Assembly (NCBI RefSeq): GCF_018260395.1
Contig: NZ_JAGLBC010000003.1
Location: forward strand, 1-52,070
Length of the DNA: 52,070 nt
Source of the DNA: Psychrobacter sp.
Lineage (GTDB): Bacteria > Pseudomonadota > Gammaproteobacteria > Pseudomonadales > Moraxellaceae
Reading direction: 5' to 3'
Shown here in pieces: positions 1 through 10,745 of this stretch. The notes under the pieces are model-generated. The model did no database searches. It had not been told where the DNA came from and saw only the letters and a list, made by a program, of their open reading frames with translations. The position numbers and the translations under genes were made by a program. How positions within the stretch are numbered: the stretch's first letter is position 1; each line of letters opens with the position of its first letter.

Positions 1-282
1 TTACTCTTCTTCTCATCATTTCTAAACGTTGCACTTCATCGTTGAATCTAAGGATCCTTTTATAAGTCGTCAGTTTATAAGTGATCAGTTTATTGTAATA
101 ATTGATCTGTCATAGTTAATGATTAATCAGTGTTATAAAATTAAAAACTTGATTTATTACGTATTCGTCACAACTTATAAGACAACCTTATATATAACAA
201 TATTAAGTTTTGCTGAATAATATTTATTGTTAACATTACTATCTAATTATCTAGCTTTTTAATGATCTAAAAGAGACTATCT

Positions 283-1023
283 ATGCAGTTATTTGATTCA
301 GAATCACCACAAAAAAGTGAAGCGGAAAAGAAGGCTATTTTAGCCAAAGTTAAAATGCCAGAAGACTGGAAGATGGCCTTAGCAGAAGAATTAACGTCTG
401 AGAATATGGATAAATTACGTGAATTTTTGAAACAGGAATATGGGTCTGGTAAAAGTGTTTATCCCAAAGCTAGCCAAATGTTCAATGCTTTTAATTTAAC
501 GCCATTGTCTGAAGTAAAGGTAGTGATATTGGGTCAAGATCCTTATCATGGTCCTGGTCAAGCTATGGGATTGTCTTTTTCGGTGCCAAAGATAATACCT
601 AAGCCACCTTCACTCAATAACATCCTAAAAGAGATGGCAGATGATATTGGTACTGTGCCATCTAGACATGGTGACCTAACACATTGGGCACAGCAGGGAG
701 TTTTGCTTTTGAATACTTCATTGACTGTAGAAGAAGGCATTGCTGGCAGTCATAAAGGTAAGGGTTGGGAACAGTTCACCGATGCAGTTGTTGATGTAGT
801 GAATAAGCAGACATTCAATACTGTATTTATATTATGGGGCAGTCACGCTAAGCTTAAGGGTAAGTTCATTGATACCGAAAGGCATTTAATTTTATCGGCC
901 GTACATCCTTCACCATTAGCAGCCAATAGAGGCGGTTTTTTTGGTTCAAAGCCTTTTTCAAAAGCTAACGAATATTTGCGACAACATGGTAAAAGTGCTA
1001 TCGACTGGCAGTTGCCTCAATAG
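283..1023 (+). CDS. ung: uracil-DNA glycosylase
   Basis: Family 1 UDG motifs GQDPYHGPGQAMGLSFSV and HPSPLAANRGGFFGSKPFSKAN. Confidence 0.97.
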   Translation: MQLFDSESPQKSEAEKKAILAKVKMPEDWKMALAEELTSENMDKLREFLKQEYGSGKSVYPKASQMFNAFNLTPLSEVKVVILGQDPYHGPGQAMGLSFSVPKIIPKPPSLNNILKEMADDIGTVPSRHGDLTHWAQQGVLLLNTSLTVEEGIAGSHKGKGWEQFTDAVVDVVNKQTFNTVFILWGSHAKLKGKFIDTERHLILSAVHPSPLAANRGGFFGSKPFSKANEYLRQHGKSAIDWQLPQ

Positions 1024-1111
1024 GGTGAATAGCCTTTGCTAAGTGAAGCGTCTTTAGCCAATGTGGCTAATTAAAGCTAATGCCTTTAAACTCACTTTTG
1101 AATAGTAAGTA

Positions 1112-1747
1112 ATGATAAATAAACCGTTATTAAAGCCAAAATCCAATAACTTTATTACTAAGGATATCAATAACGATATCAAAAATTATGATCATGACAA
1201 CTTGATTAACTTTAATAATTATAATAACAATAACAACTATGCCAATTATTTGAGCGTCGCTAAGTTTTGGTCTCTTAATGATGTGAGGTATATGCGAGCT
1301 GCGTTGGCTTTAGCGCAACTAGGAGCTACAAATGACGAAGTTCCAGTTGGGGCTGTCTTAGTCCATAATGATAAAATTATCGGTGAAGGGTTTAATAAAC
1401 CCATTTCGACTTGTGACCCTACCTCTCACGCTGAAATTGCGGCACTACGTTCAGCGTGTATCTCATTACAAAATTATAGATTACCAGAAAATACAACGCT
1501 ATATGTTACGTTAGAGCCTTGCACTATGTGCTTAGGTGCTTTAATTCATGCAAGATTGTCAAGGTTGGTATTTGCAACTCATGAACCACGGGCGGGTGTT
1601 GTAGGGAGTCAGTTAAATTTGCTAGAGAAGGGTTTTTATAATCATAAAATTGATGTTAATAATGGCTTGTTGAAGAGCCATAGTCAACAAATTTTGAAAT
1701 CGTTCTTTAGAAATAAAAGAAATCAGAAAAATAAGAATTCATATTAA
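1112..1747 (+). CDS. tadA: tRNA-specific adenosine deaminase; Asn-rich N-terminal extension, so the true start may be downstream
   Basis: HAEIAALR and TLEPCTMCLGAL zinc/deaminase motifs; MRAALALAQ...EVPVGAVLV. Confidence 0.93.
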   Translation: MINKPLLKPKSNNFITKDINNDIKNYDHDNLINFNNYNNNNNYANYLSVAKFWSLNDVRYMRAALALAQLGATNDEVPVGAVLVHNDKIIGEGFNKPISTCDPTSHAEIAALRSACISLQNYRLPENTTLYVTLEPCTMCLGALIHARLSRLVFATHEPRAGVVGSQLNLLEKGFYNHKIDVNNGLLKSHSQQILKSFFRNKRNQKNKNSY

Positions 1748-1978
1748 TTTACGATAAAAAATTTAAAATACGTTGAAAGTTATTTATTACTTATTGTGTA
1801 TCAATATTCAATTAAATCTAGTGATACTTCTTATTATTTGTTATAATCTTGCACTATTTGTATTTACGCCTTGATTTTAAGACTATTAACTTGTAAATCC
1901 TGACTAAATTTAGACAAAAATAGCTAACTTGAAATTAATCCAGAATAGCTAATTAATAAAGCGGCGAGTAATAAACCA

Positions 1979-2698
1979 ATGAGTTTTCCTGTTATCACAA
2001 TTGATGGTCCTAGTGGAGCAGGGAAAGGTACCATTTGTTTAAGGTTAGCCCAAGCTTTGAATTATCGTTTGCTCGATTCTGGAGCGCTTTATCGTATTGT
2101 CGGGCTAAAAGCGAATCAAGCTGGTTTATTAAGTGATCAACCAAGCGCTGAAAGTGAGTTAAGCGCTAAAGATGAAGATAAAATTACTCAACTAGTCAAT
2201 CATTTGGATATACAGTTTATACCTCGTCAAAGTGGCGAAGTAGATATAATAGTAGATGGCATTAGTGTAGCCGGCGAGATAAGAAACGAAACGGTTGGTA
2301 GCTATGCCTCTATAGTTGCAGCTTTACCTAAGGTGCGAGAAGCATTATTACAATTGCAGCAAAATATGGCAAACCATTCAGGATTAATTGCGGATGGTCG
2401 TGACATGGGAACGGTAGTTTTTCCTGATGCGGATGCCAAGGTATATTTGACAGCAAGTGCTGAAGCTCGTGCTGATCGCCGAGTAACTCAATTAGAGCAA
2501 GCTGGACAAAAAGCTAACTATCTAGCGATATTAAAAAGCATTCAGCAAAGAGATGAGCGTGATGAGAATAGAAGTGTCTCTCCGTCTAAACCTCATGAAG
2601 AAGCTTTAGTATTAGACAGCTCTGAAATGAATGCTGATGAGGTGTATTTTAAAATCAAAGCGTTCTGCCAAACTAAGGGTATATGTTTTGACCAATAG
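1979..2698 (+). CDS. cmk: cytidylate kinase
   Basis: ITIDGPSGAGKGT P-loop, LLDSGALYR, DGRDMGTVVFPDA; upstream of rpsA as in many gammaproteobacteria. Confidence 0.96.
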   Translation: MSFPVITIDGPSGAGKGTICLRLAQALNYRLLDSGALYRIVGLKANQAGLLSDQPSAESELSAKDEDKITQLVNHLDIQFIPRQSGEVDIIVDGISVAGEIRNETVGSYASIVAALPKVREALLQLQQNMANHSGLIADGRDMGTVVFPDADAKVYLTASAEARADRRVTQLEQAGQKANYLAILKSIQQRDERDENRSVSPSKPHEEALVLDSSEMNADEVYFKIKAFCQTKGICFDQ

Positions 2699-2915
2699 GT
2701 ATGGTATTCAAGTCAGGTAGTCTACTAAAACCAAACTTATTACCCTTTTAGCTAGATGAAAAACGGTTAGCCACTTAATTAGATTTGGTTAACCCAACAA
2801 ATTAAACGTTTTATTAAATGAAGATAAAAAGAGTAAAACCAGCGTCAATCTTTTATCTTCATAAACTTGAACCGTACTGTGCTGGACAGGATACGGCTAT
2901 ATTAAGGTAATCATA

Positions 2916-4601
2916 ATGGAATCATTTGCTGAACTATTTGAAGCGAGTCTAGAAGAGCAGGGTCTTGATATTGAGCGTGGCTCAGTAATCAGCGGTGCTG
3001 TTGTAGCAATCGATAGCGATTGGATTACAGTTGACACTGGTTTGAAGTCTGAGGGTGTTGTAGCTCGTGAAGAGTTCTTAGACGAAAATGGCGAGCTTGA
3101 AGTAGCAGTGGGCGATAGCGTTGATGTTGTTGTTGAAGCTGTTGACAATGGTATGGGTCAGACCTTACTGTCACGTGAAAAAGCAAAACGTGTTGAAACA
3201 TGGAATGCGCTTGAGAAGCTATTCGAAGGTAATGAAATTGTTAAAGGTATCATCTCAAGCAAAGTAAAAGGTGGTTTTACTGTAGATATTGGTACAGTAC
3301 GTGCTTTCCTACCAGGTTCATTAGTAGATGTTCGTCCAATCCGTGACACTACGCACCTTGAAGGCAAAGAACTTGAATTCAAAATTATTAAATTAGACCA
3401 GAAACGTAACAACGTAGTTGTTAGCCGTAAAGCGGTTATGGAAGCTGAGAACTCAGCTGAGCGTGAAGAGCTACTTAATAAACTTGAAGAAGGTATCGAG
3501 GTTGAAGGTATTGTTAAGAACTTAACTGATTATGGTGCGTTCGTTGACCTAGGTGGTATCGATGGTCTACTACACATCACTGATATGGCATGGCGCCGTA
3601 TCAAGCACCCATCTGAAGTTGTAGAAGTGGGTCAAGATCTTAAAGTTAAAGTTCTTAAGTTTGATCGTGAACGCAACCGCGTTAGCCTAGGTCTTAAGCA
3701 GTTAGGTACTGACCCTTGGGATAACGTAAGTGGTACATACCCAGTTGGTAGTGTCGTTAAAGCTCGCGTTACTAACTTAACTGATTACGGTTGTTTCGCT
3801 GAAATATCTGATGGTATTGAAGGTTTAGTACACGTATCAGAGATGGATCATACTAACAAAAACATCCACCCATCAAAAGTAGTCCAGATTGGTGATGAAG
3901 TTGAAGTTATGATCTTAGATATCGATGAAGAACGTCGTCGTATCAGCCTAGGTATTAAACAAACTCTACCTAATCCATGGGAAGAGTTCGACAAGAAATT
4001 TGATCGTGGCGATAAGCTAACGGGTACTATCAAGTCAATCACTGACTTTGGTATCTTTATCGGTCTTGACGGTGGGATTGATGGTTTGGTTCACCTATCT
4101 GATATTTCATGGCACGAAGTTGGCGAAGAAGCTATCCGTAACTATAACAAAGGCGACACCGTGGAAGCTATGGTTCTATCAGTTGATGCTGAAGCCAACC
4201 GTATCAGCCTTGGTATCAAACAGTTAAGTTCTGATCCATTCAATGAATACTTAGTGGGTAATGACCGTGGTTCAATCGTAACAGGTACGGTTAAAGAAGT
4301 AGATGCTAAAGGCGCAACGATTACTTTAGCTGATGAAGTTGAAGGTTACTTACGTGCATCAGAAATTCAACGCGATAAAGTTGAAGATGCTACTAAGCAC
4401 CTTAATGTGGGCGATAGTGTTGAAGCTAAGATTATTAGCGTTGACCGTAAATCTCGTGCTATTAGCTTATCAGTTAAATCAAAAGATGAGTCTGAAGAGC
4501 GTCAAGCCATTAAAGAGCTTGGTAGTACACAAGCTGCTGCTCCTGAAGCGCAGCCAAAAACTATTGGTGATTTAATCAAAGAGCAAATGCAAGAAGATTA
4601 A
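2916..4601 (+). CDS. rpsA: 30S ribosomal protein S1
   Basis: Six S1-type repeats (e.g. [27 protein letters not shown]); 561 aa. Confidence 0.98.
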   Translation: MESFAELFEASLEEQGLDIERGSVISGAVVAIDSDWITVDTGLKSEGVVAREEFLDENGELEVAVGDSVDVVVEAVDNGMGQTLLSREKAKRVETWNALEKLFEGNEIVKGIISSKVKGGFTVDIGTVRAFLPGSLVDVRPIRDTTHLEGKELEFKIIKLDQKRNNVVVSRKAVMEAENSAEREELLNKLEEGIEVEGIVKNLTDYGAFVDLGGIDGLLHITDMAWRRIKHPSEVVEVGQDLKVKVLKFDRERNRVSLGLKQLGTDPWDNVSGTYPVGSVVKARVTNLTDYGCFAEISDGIEGLVHVSEMDHTNKNIHPSKVVQIGDEVEVMILDIDEERRRISLGIKQTLPNPWEEFDKKFDRGDKLTGTIKSITDFGIFIGLDGGIDGLVHLSDISWHEVGEEAIRNYNKGDTVEAMVLSVDAEANRISLGIKQLSSDPFNEYLVGNDRGSIVTGTVKEVDAKGATITLADEVEGYLRASEIQRDKVEDATKHLNVGDSVEAKIISVDRKSRAISLSVKSKDESEERQAIKELGSTQAAAPEAQPKTIGDLIKEQMQED

Positions 4602-4630
4602 TCATTCTTATAAAGTTGCTCTTAACATCT

Positions 4631-4670
4631 GTATAAAAAAGAGAGTGCCTTCGGGTGCTCTTTTTTATAC
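4631..4670 (+). terminator. Rho-independent terminator after rpsA
   Basis: gtataaaaaagagagtgcc ttcg ggtgctcttttttatac: stable UUCG tetraloop hairpin plus T-run. Confidence 0.9.
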
Positions 4671-4930
4671 ATAATTTATTGATATTTTACAATATATTTG
4701 AATATTAGTTTCATAGTTATACTAACTTATGATTTAATATCAATATGCTATTAAATTTCTTAAATTGATGAATATAATAGGTTTAGATCTCAATTTATAA
4801 ATTTATAGCGTAATTAAAAACTTTTAATCAATACACTCTAGATTAAGATGATGATCCAATGGCTTTTTAGGTTTTAAAGGACTATAACCTTTAAAGTATT
4901 TAATTCATAATTTATTAAGGTCACAAGGAT

Positions 4931-5230
4931 ATGACAAAAGTTATAAATAAATCAGATTTAATACGAGATGTCTCTGCTCGTTGCGATTATATATCCGATA
5001 TAGAGGTAGATGATGCAGTTAGAGAAATTATCGCACTATTATCTGAAAAGTTAATCGAAAACAATAGAATTGAAGTGCGCGGGTTTGGAACTTTTTGTTT
5101 ACATCATCGTGAAGCTCGACAAGGGCGCAATCCAAAAACAGGCGAAATGGTTCTGGTGGAACAAAAATCCATTCCTCATTTTAAACCGGGCAAAGCTTTA
5201 CGTGAAGGCGTTAATGATAAATGGATATAA
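4931..5230 (+). CDS. ihfB: integration host factor subunit beta
   Basis: HU/IHF family: IEVRGFGTFCLHHREARQGRNPKTGEMVLVEQKSIPHFKPGKALRE; position after rpsA. Confidence 0.94.
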   Translation: MTKVINKSDLIRDVSARCDYISDIEVDDAVREIIALLSEKLIENNRIEVRGFGTFCLHHREARQGRNPKTGEMVLVEQKSIPHFKPGKALREGVNDKWI

Positions 5231-5307
5231 ACGTAATGCGTTTAATGATATCCTATAACTATTCTATTTCATAAATATGTTTAACTACATTGGTTTCACT
5301 ACATTAG

Positions 5308-6540
5308 GTGTTTGACTTGAAAGCTAGATTTAGAACATCATCACGCTTTACCCGCAACATTACAATTTTGACACTAATCACCGCATTACCATTGGTTGCT
5401 TATGCTGCCGGTGGTGGTACTCCAGATGTTGCTATTCAGACATCAGCCTATGGTGTTCATGTAATTTTACTCATAGGTTTTATCCTATTATCCGTAATTG
5501 TCTCCTTTGTCTGTTCTGTATCAGAAGCGGTCTTGCTAACTATGACGCCATCTTATGTGGCATCTATTGCTGAAGAGAATCCCTCGAAATCTGATATGTT
5601 GAAAGATGTAAAGATAGATAAGATTGACCAATCTATTGCTGCTATTTTGACATTAAATACTATTTCACATACAGTCGGATCATTAGGAGCTGGTGCGCAA
5701 GCTACTATCGTATTTGGTAATGAGTGGTTTGGCATTTTTTCTGCTGCAATGACTCTTGTGATTTTGATTGGATCTGAGATTATTCCAAAAACAATTGGTA
5801 CCTTATATTGGCGACAATTATCTGGTCCGGTTGCTTATTTTGTAAAAGCAATCATTTTTGTTTTATATCCGCTCATATGGTTTTCAGAAAGAATTACCAA
5901 GCTGCTTACTAAAGGCAAAAAAGCGCATACTTTTAGTCGCAATGAGTTTGCAGCTTTGGCAAGTGTCGGCGAACAATCTGGTCAAATTGATCCTTTAGAG
6001 TCTCGTATTATTCGTAACCTTTTGGCATTTGGTGCCATTAAGGTCGAAGATATTATGACACCAAGATCAGTAATGCATGCGTTTGATCAGTCAATAACAG
6101 TAGCTGAATTATTAGCAAATCGTCCAAAACTTATGTTTTCACGCCTGCCTATCTATGATGAGGACTTAGATAAAGTCACTGGTTTTGTATTAAAGTCTGA
6201 TATTTTATTGGCTAAAGCCAATAACCATATGGATAAACCATTAGAAAGTTATAAGCGTGAGATTACTTTTGTATTCTCCAAAATGAAGTTATTTGATTTA
6301 TTAGACTTGATGTTAAATAGTCGAATTCATATTGCTATAACGGTTGGCGAATATGGTGAGGTTAAGGGTTTAGTTACTTTAGAAGATGTACTAGAGACAT
6401 TATTAGGGTTAGAGATTGTCGATGAAGTAGATAGGGTAGAGGACATGCAAGTATTGGCTCGTCAAATGATGCAACGCCGTTCAGCACGTCTGGGCATGTT
6501 GGTTGAAGATGAAAACAACAGTAATATGTATAGTGACTAA
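5308..6540 (+). CDS. CNNM (DUF21)/CBS-domain membrane protein, hemolysin-C/CorC-like transporter family; GTG start
   Basis: N-terminal transmembrane DUF21-like region (EAVLLTMTPSYVASI...GSEIIPKTIGTLYW) and CBS-pair region (VEDIMTPRSVMHAF...VTGFVLKSDILL...GLVTLEDVLETLLG). Confidence 0.85.
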   Translation: MFDLKARFRTSSRFTRNITILTLITALPLVAYAAGGGTPDVAIQTSAYGVHVILLIGFILLSVIVSFVCSVSEAVLLTMTPSYVASIAEENPSKSDMLKDVKIDKIDQSIAAILTLNTISHTVGSLGAGAQATIVFGNEWFGIFSAAMTLVILIGSEIIPKTIGTLYWRQLSGPVAYFVKAIIFVLYPLIWFSERITKLLTKGKKAHTFSRNEFAALASVGEQSGQIDPLESRIIRNLLAFGAIKVEDIMTPRSVMHAFDQSITVAELLANRPKLMFSRLPIYDEDLDKVTGFVLKSDILLAKANNHMDKPLESYKREITFVFSKMKLFDLLDLMLNSRIHIAITVGEYGEVKGLVTLEDVLETLLGLEIVDEVDRVEDMQVLARQMMQRRSARLGMLVEDENNSNMYSD

Positions 6541-6713
6541 TATTTTAAATTTATTTTGTGACTAAATATTACAAGAGATTAATAATCACCTAGGATAAGA
6601 CAACTTCAATTATAGTAATATATATCATAGGTTAAGACAGGTAGAACTATAATCTTATATTTTTGTAGTCTTAAGCTTCAATCCATAAGGTAATTATTAA
6701 GGAAGTCACGATT

Positions 6714-7199
6714 ATGAAAAATTTGTATGGCTATAGAACATCTCTAAAAAGCATTTTGACACCAGTAGTAGTTGCTGCTGCTATCAGCTTCGTTGCTACT
6801 TCTGCACAAGCAGCCATTAATGAAGCTGCCGTTCAAAACTATGCTACGCAAATGAAGCAGGCAGCTAATAGCAGAAATGTTAATAAGATTTCAAGTTTGG
6901 TTGCAGACGAAGCTTTGATTTCCTTATCCCGACGAGGAAAAACAACAAGTCTAGATAAACCTGCCTATTTAAAGCTTTTACAAGACAGTTGGGCTGAATC
7001 AAGTAATTATAGCTATGATATTATTATTTCTAATATTGTGATTAGCGGCGAACAAGCTAAAGCAGATGTTAAGACAGTTGAAACTTGGGTAAAAGATGGT
7101 CAGCAAAGAACGATGAGTACTACTTCGAGAGCGACATTGAAATCTGCTAATGATAATGCTGTACTTTTGAGAGCGGTGTCTCAAGTGACTATTGAATAA
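6714..7199 (+). CDS. putative exported NTF2-like/DUF4440-like protein
   Basis: N-terminal signal peptide (LTPVVVAAAISFVATSAQA); small alpha+beta protein with SNF/NTF2-like pattern; family assignment tentative. Confidence 0.5.
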   Translation: MKNLYGYRTSLKSILTPVVVAAAISFVATSAQAAINEAAVQNYATQMKQAANSRNVNKISSLVADEALISLSRRGKTTSLDKPAYLKLLQDSWAESSNYSYDIIISNIVISGEQAKADVKTVETWVKDGQQRTMSTTSRATLKSANDNAVLLRAVSQVTIE

Positions 7200-7218
7200 G
7201 ACAATTAATATAATTGTA

Positions 7219-7250
7219 GTAAAAAGTTTGTAATATTTACAAACTTTTTT
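7219..7250 (+). terminator. Rho-independent terminator
   Basis: aaaagtttgtaatatttacaaactttttt palindrome with T-run. Confidence 0.75.
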
Positions 7251-7366
7251 GTTTTTAGTCTTAATGAAATTGCTGATATACTTTTGCCTCAAGCATTTTG
7301 AATTACACTATATCAATTATTTAAACTGCGACGTTTTGTAATCTTATAAATTATATTTATTATAAA

Positions 7367-10300
7367 GTGATTATTCACTTATTATTTTGGGTTGTTATTG
7401 TCATGAACTTTAGAAATACCACTATGCGATTTTGTCAGCTACCTTTAGTTGTTGCTATAGGCTCTGTTATATTAGCAGGATGTAATAGCACAGCGCCAGT
7501 TCAAGGTACGCAACCAGGGGTTCGTATTCCAGTTGCACAAAATGAAGCGGTATCTAATGTTCCTGCAACCAGCGCTTATAGCACTTCTTTATTGGATGAC
7601 GAGAGCCTTTCTGAATTAGAGAATTTATTAGAAGCCACTGATATGAAAATGGTGGAAGATGATAAGTTGGCCATTCAGCAATACGGTAACTTATGGGATA
7701 GAATGCGTGCCGGCTTCCGCATGAACCAAAGTTATGGCTTTGGTCAACAGCAGCGTATAGATGCACAAAAGAACTGGTTTATTTCTCGTCAAGAATATAT
7801 TAATCGATTAACCGCTCGAGCCAGTCGCTATTTATATCATACAGTCCGAGAAGCTGAACGTCGTAATATTCCAACAGAGTTAGCACTGTTACCAGTTATC
7901 GAGAGCTCGTACGATCCTACAGGTACTAGTAACGCTGCAGCTGCAGGTCTATGGCAGTTTATACCCAGTACAGGTCGTATTTATGGTTTAACTCAAACGC
8001 CTACTTATGACGGCCGCCGTGATGTTATTGAATCTACACGTGCCGCTTACGATTTCTTAACGTCACTGTATAATCAGTTTGGTAGTTGGGAGCTGGCTCT
8101 AGCGGCTTATAATGCTGGTCCAGGTCGTATTCAAAATGCTATAGATGCTAACATAGCTAGAGGCTTACCGACGGATTATTGGTCTTTATCTCTTCCTACA
8201 GAGACTATGCACTATGTCCCTAGATTCATGGCAGTTGCCCAAATCATTAAAGATACCAATCAATATAGCATCTATCTTCCTGCTATTGCTAACCGTCAGC
8301 ATTTTAGAAGTGTGCCTGTAAATTATGGCGTAAGCTTGATGGAGGTGTCTCAATTAACGGGTGTCGGCTATGATGATCTAAAGGCGTTAAACCCTTCATT
8401 AACTAACGACATAGTAGATTCTTCAGGCCCAAATCGCGTTATTATACCAAACCAAGTTAATATTTTGGTTGACTCCAAATTAAGAACTTTAAAAGGCAAT
8501 GGTGGCAGTAACTCTCCTTATACTATTCCTGATTCTCAGTACCAAGTTTTGGCTAAGTCGTCTGACGGTCTGGCTGAATTTGCTAACCAAGCGCGTGCTC
8601 CTAAGCAAACTAGTACTTATATTGCACCATCACCTGCACTTTCTCAAAGATCAAGCGGTGTTAAAGTTAGTGAGCCACCTCTTAGCGCTAGTGAAAAGAA
8701 ACGTATTGAATCAGAACTGGCAGCTTCAAATACATTACCTACCACGTCTGCGCAATTGACAAGGAATGCTACCATTGTTCAAGAGCCACCTTTATCGGCT
8801 GAAGAGAAAAGCTTTATCTCTAAACAAATTCAGCAGCAATCACCAGAAGTTGGTGATGTGGTTAGCCCAGTAGATGGCAATATTAGACTTGATGCTATTC
8901 AGACTCAGCAGTCTATTTTAGAGGCCCGTGGTGAAGATAAGAAAATTAAATATGATGCGCCAACTACACAGCAAGCCGTCAACCCTTCTACTAAACCAAG
9001 TGGTAAACGAAGCGTTTATAACGTTCAGCGTGGCGATACCCTATTAAATATTGCTTCACGTGCTGGACTAAATTGGCGTGACATAGCGGATTGGAACCAA
9101 ATCAATCCGAACTCTACTTTGTTAGCAGGTACCACGTTATATTTGTACAATGCAAATCCTGTTAAACCTTTAGATAGCTCAGTAGCCAGGCCTGACGCGA
9201 CGCAAAGTAATGCACAACCGAACACTTACATCGTTCGTTCAGGTGATACTTTAATTGGGACAGCGAATCGTGTGGGTCTAAGTGTCTCCCGTCTGGCTAC
9301 TTATAACGGATTAACCACGAATGCCCAATTACGTGCAGGTCAGAAGCTTTGGTTAATCCCAGGTATGGTTAAAACCAGTGACAATAGTAATTCTAATAAT
9401 AGTGCTGCCTCTGCATATAATGGCAAGACTCAAACTTATACCGTACAGCGTGGAGAAGGTCTAATAGGCTTAGCGTCACGTTTTAATATCCCAGTCGATA
9501 CTTTAGCTGCTATCAACGATATAAGTCCGACCGAGCAATTATTGGTGGGTCAGCGTCTAACTGTACCTTCAGTTTCAGCTGCTTCCAGCAATAGCAGCAG
9601 CAATAATAAGAGCAATAGCAGTAACAATAATAAGAGCAATGGAAGTAGCAATAGTGCCTCAAGTTCATACAAAGGACAAACTACACGTTATACTGTGCAG
9701 TCTGGCGATACCTTAATAGGAATTGCTAATAAGATTGGTGTGTCTCATACCCAAATCGCTGAAATTAATAACTTTTCAGATGCGACTCAGTTACAAAGTG
9801 GCCAAAGCATTAAATTACCAGTAAGCAGTCAGCAAGTCGAACGCGGATTGAACAATAAGGCCATTAAATATAAAGTTCAATCGGGTGATTCTTTAACCAG
9901 TTTGGCAAGTAATTACAATTTATCTATTGGTGATATTGCAACTGCCAATAATATAAGCTCAACTTCGAATTTATTAATTGGTCAAACCATTACCATACCT
10001 AGTAGTAGTGCAAGTGTATCAACTTCGAGCAACAGTAGCTCTGCAAGCAGTTCAACTAATAGCTCCTCAAAAAATGTAACTACTAGCTCGTCATATACTT
10101 CATCAAAAAGCACTTCAAATTCTAAAGTTAACTATAGCAGTAGTTATAAAGTGAAGGCAGGGGATGGTTTAATTAACTTGGCCCGTGAATATAATGTTTC
10201 TACTGAAGACTTAGCCGCCGCCAACAATATAAGCCCTAATGCTGGCTTACTTGTGGGCCAAACACTAAAAGTACCTAGTAGCAAGGCATCAGCGTCATCT

Positions 10301-10666
10301 TCAAACTCATCTTCTTCAAGTAACGCATCTTCATCAAGTAGTGTAGCGTTAAAACCAGTCGCTACGACTAGTGGCAATTACACGGTTAAATCTGGTGATT
10401 CGCTAACACGACTTGCCAGTCAAAATGGTTTAAGTATCAGTCAATTGGCTAGCGCTAATGGTTTGAAAAATAATGCAGATCTACAAGTAGGTCAAAAAAT
10501 AACTATTCCAGCGACAACCACAGATTATAAGGTTAAGTCTGGAGATAGCTTGATTGGACTTGCTAAGAAGTATGGTATGACTCCAGATGAGTTTGCTAAG
10601 TTAAACGGTATTAGTAGCAATACCATGTTGCAAATGGGCCAGACCCTAAAAGTACCTGTTCAATAA
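7367..10666 (+). CDS. mltD: MltD-like lytic murein transglycosylase with eight C-terminal LysM repeats; likely start is an internal ATG near the lipoprotein signal
   Basis: Lipobox VILAGC; SLT catalytic region ELALLPVIESSYDPTGTSNAAAAGLWQFIPSTGRIYGL...LALAAYNAGPGRI; repeated YxVxxGDxLxxLA...L..GQ.L.VP LysM units. Confidence 0.9.
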   Translation: MIIHLLFWVVIVMNFRNTTMRFCQLPLVVAIGSVILAGCNSTAPVQGTQPGVRIPVAQNEAVSNVPATSAYSTSLLDDESLSELENLLEATDMKMVEDDKLAIQQYGNLWDRMRAGFRMNQSYGFGQQQRIDAQKNWFISRQEYINRLTARASRYLYHTVREAERRNIPTELALLPVIESSYDPTGTSNAAAAGLWQFIPSTGRIYGLTQTPTYDGRRDVIESTRAAYDFLTSLYNQFGSWELALAAYNAGPGRIQNAIDANIARGLPTDYWSLSLPTETMHYVPRFMAVAQIIKDTNQYSIYLPAIANRQHFRSVPVNYGVSLMEVSQLTGVGYDDLKALNPSLTNDIVDSSGPNRVIIPNQVNILVDSKLRTLKGNGGSNSPYTIPDSQYQVLAKSSDGLAEFANQARAPKQTSTYIAPSPALSQRSSGVKVSEPPLSASEKKRIESELAASNTLPTTSAQLTRNATIVQEPPLSAEEKSFISKQIQQQSPEVGDVVSPVDGNIRLDAIQTQQSILEARGEDKKIKYDAPTTQQAVNPSTKPSGKRSVYNVQRGDTLLNIASRAGLNWRDIADWNQINPNSTLLAGTTLYLYNANPVKPLDSSVARPDATQSNAQPNTYIVRSGDTLIGTANRVGLSVSRLATYNGLTTNAQLRAGQKLWLIPGMVKTSDNSNSNNSAASAYNGKTQTYTVQRGEGLIGLASRFNIPVDTLAAINDISPTEQLLVGQRLTVPSVSAASSNSSSNNKSNSSNNNKSNGSSNSASSSYKGQTTRYTVQSGDTLIGIANKIGVSHTQIAEINNFSDATQLQSGQSIKLPVSSQQVERGLNNKAIKYKVQSGDSLTSLASNYNLSIGDIATANNISSTSNLLIGQTITIPSSSASVSTSSNSSSASSSTNSSSKNVTTSSSYTSSKSTSNSKVNYSSSYKVKAGDGLINLAREYNVSTEDLAAANNISPNAGLLVGQTLKVPSSKASASSSNSSSSSNASSSSSVALKPVATTSGNYTVKSGDSLTRLASQNGLSISQLASANGLKNNADLQVGQKITIPATTTDYKVKSGDSLIGLAKKYGMTPDEFAKLNGISSNTMLQMGQTLKVPVQ

Positions 10667-10692
10667 AGCTATAGTTCTAAGCGTTTAAAGTT

Positions 10693-10724
10693 AAAAAAGA
10701 GTTCAATTTGAACTCTTTTTTTTA
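10693..10724. terminator. bidirectional Rho-independent terminator between converging genes
   Basis: aaaaaagagttcaatttgaactctttttttta. Confidence 0.85.
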
Positions 10725-10745
10725 TGCAGAAATTAACTATAAATT

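Noticed and set aside
2897-3412. Minus-strand ORFs inside rpsA (2897..3148, 3158..3412) and similar antisense ORFs in rpoD, degS-like and putA genes
   Set aside because: Shadow ORFs opposite highly conserved genes; Ser/Thr-rich composition typical of antisense reading.
4333-4575. Second-frame ORF inside rpsA
   Set aside because: Out-of-frame reading of S1 repeat; no independent start signal or plausible protein.
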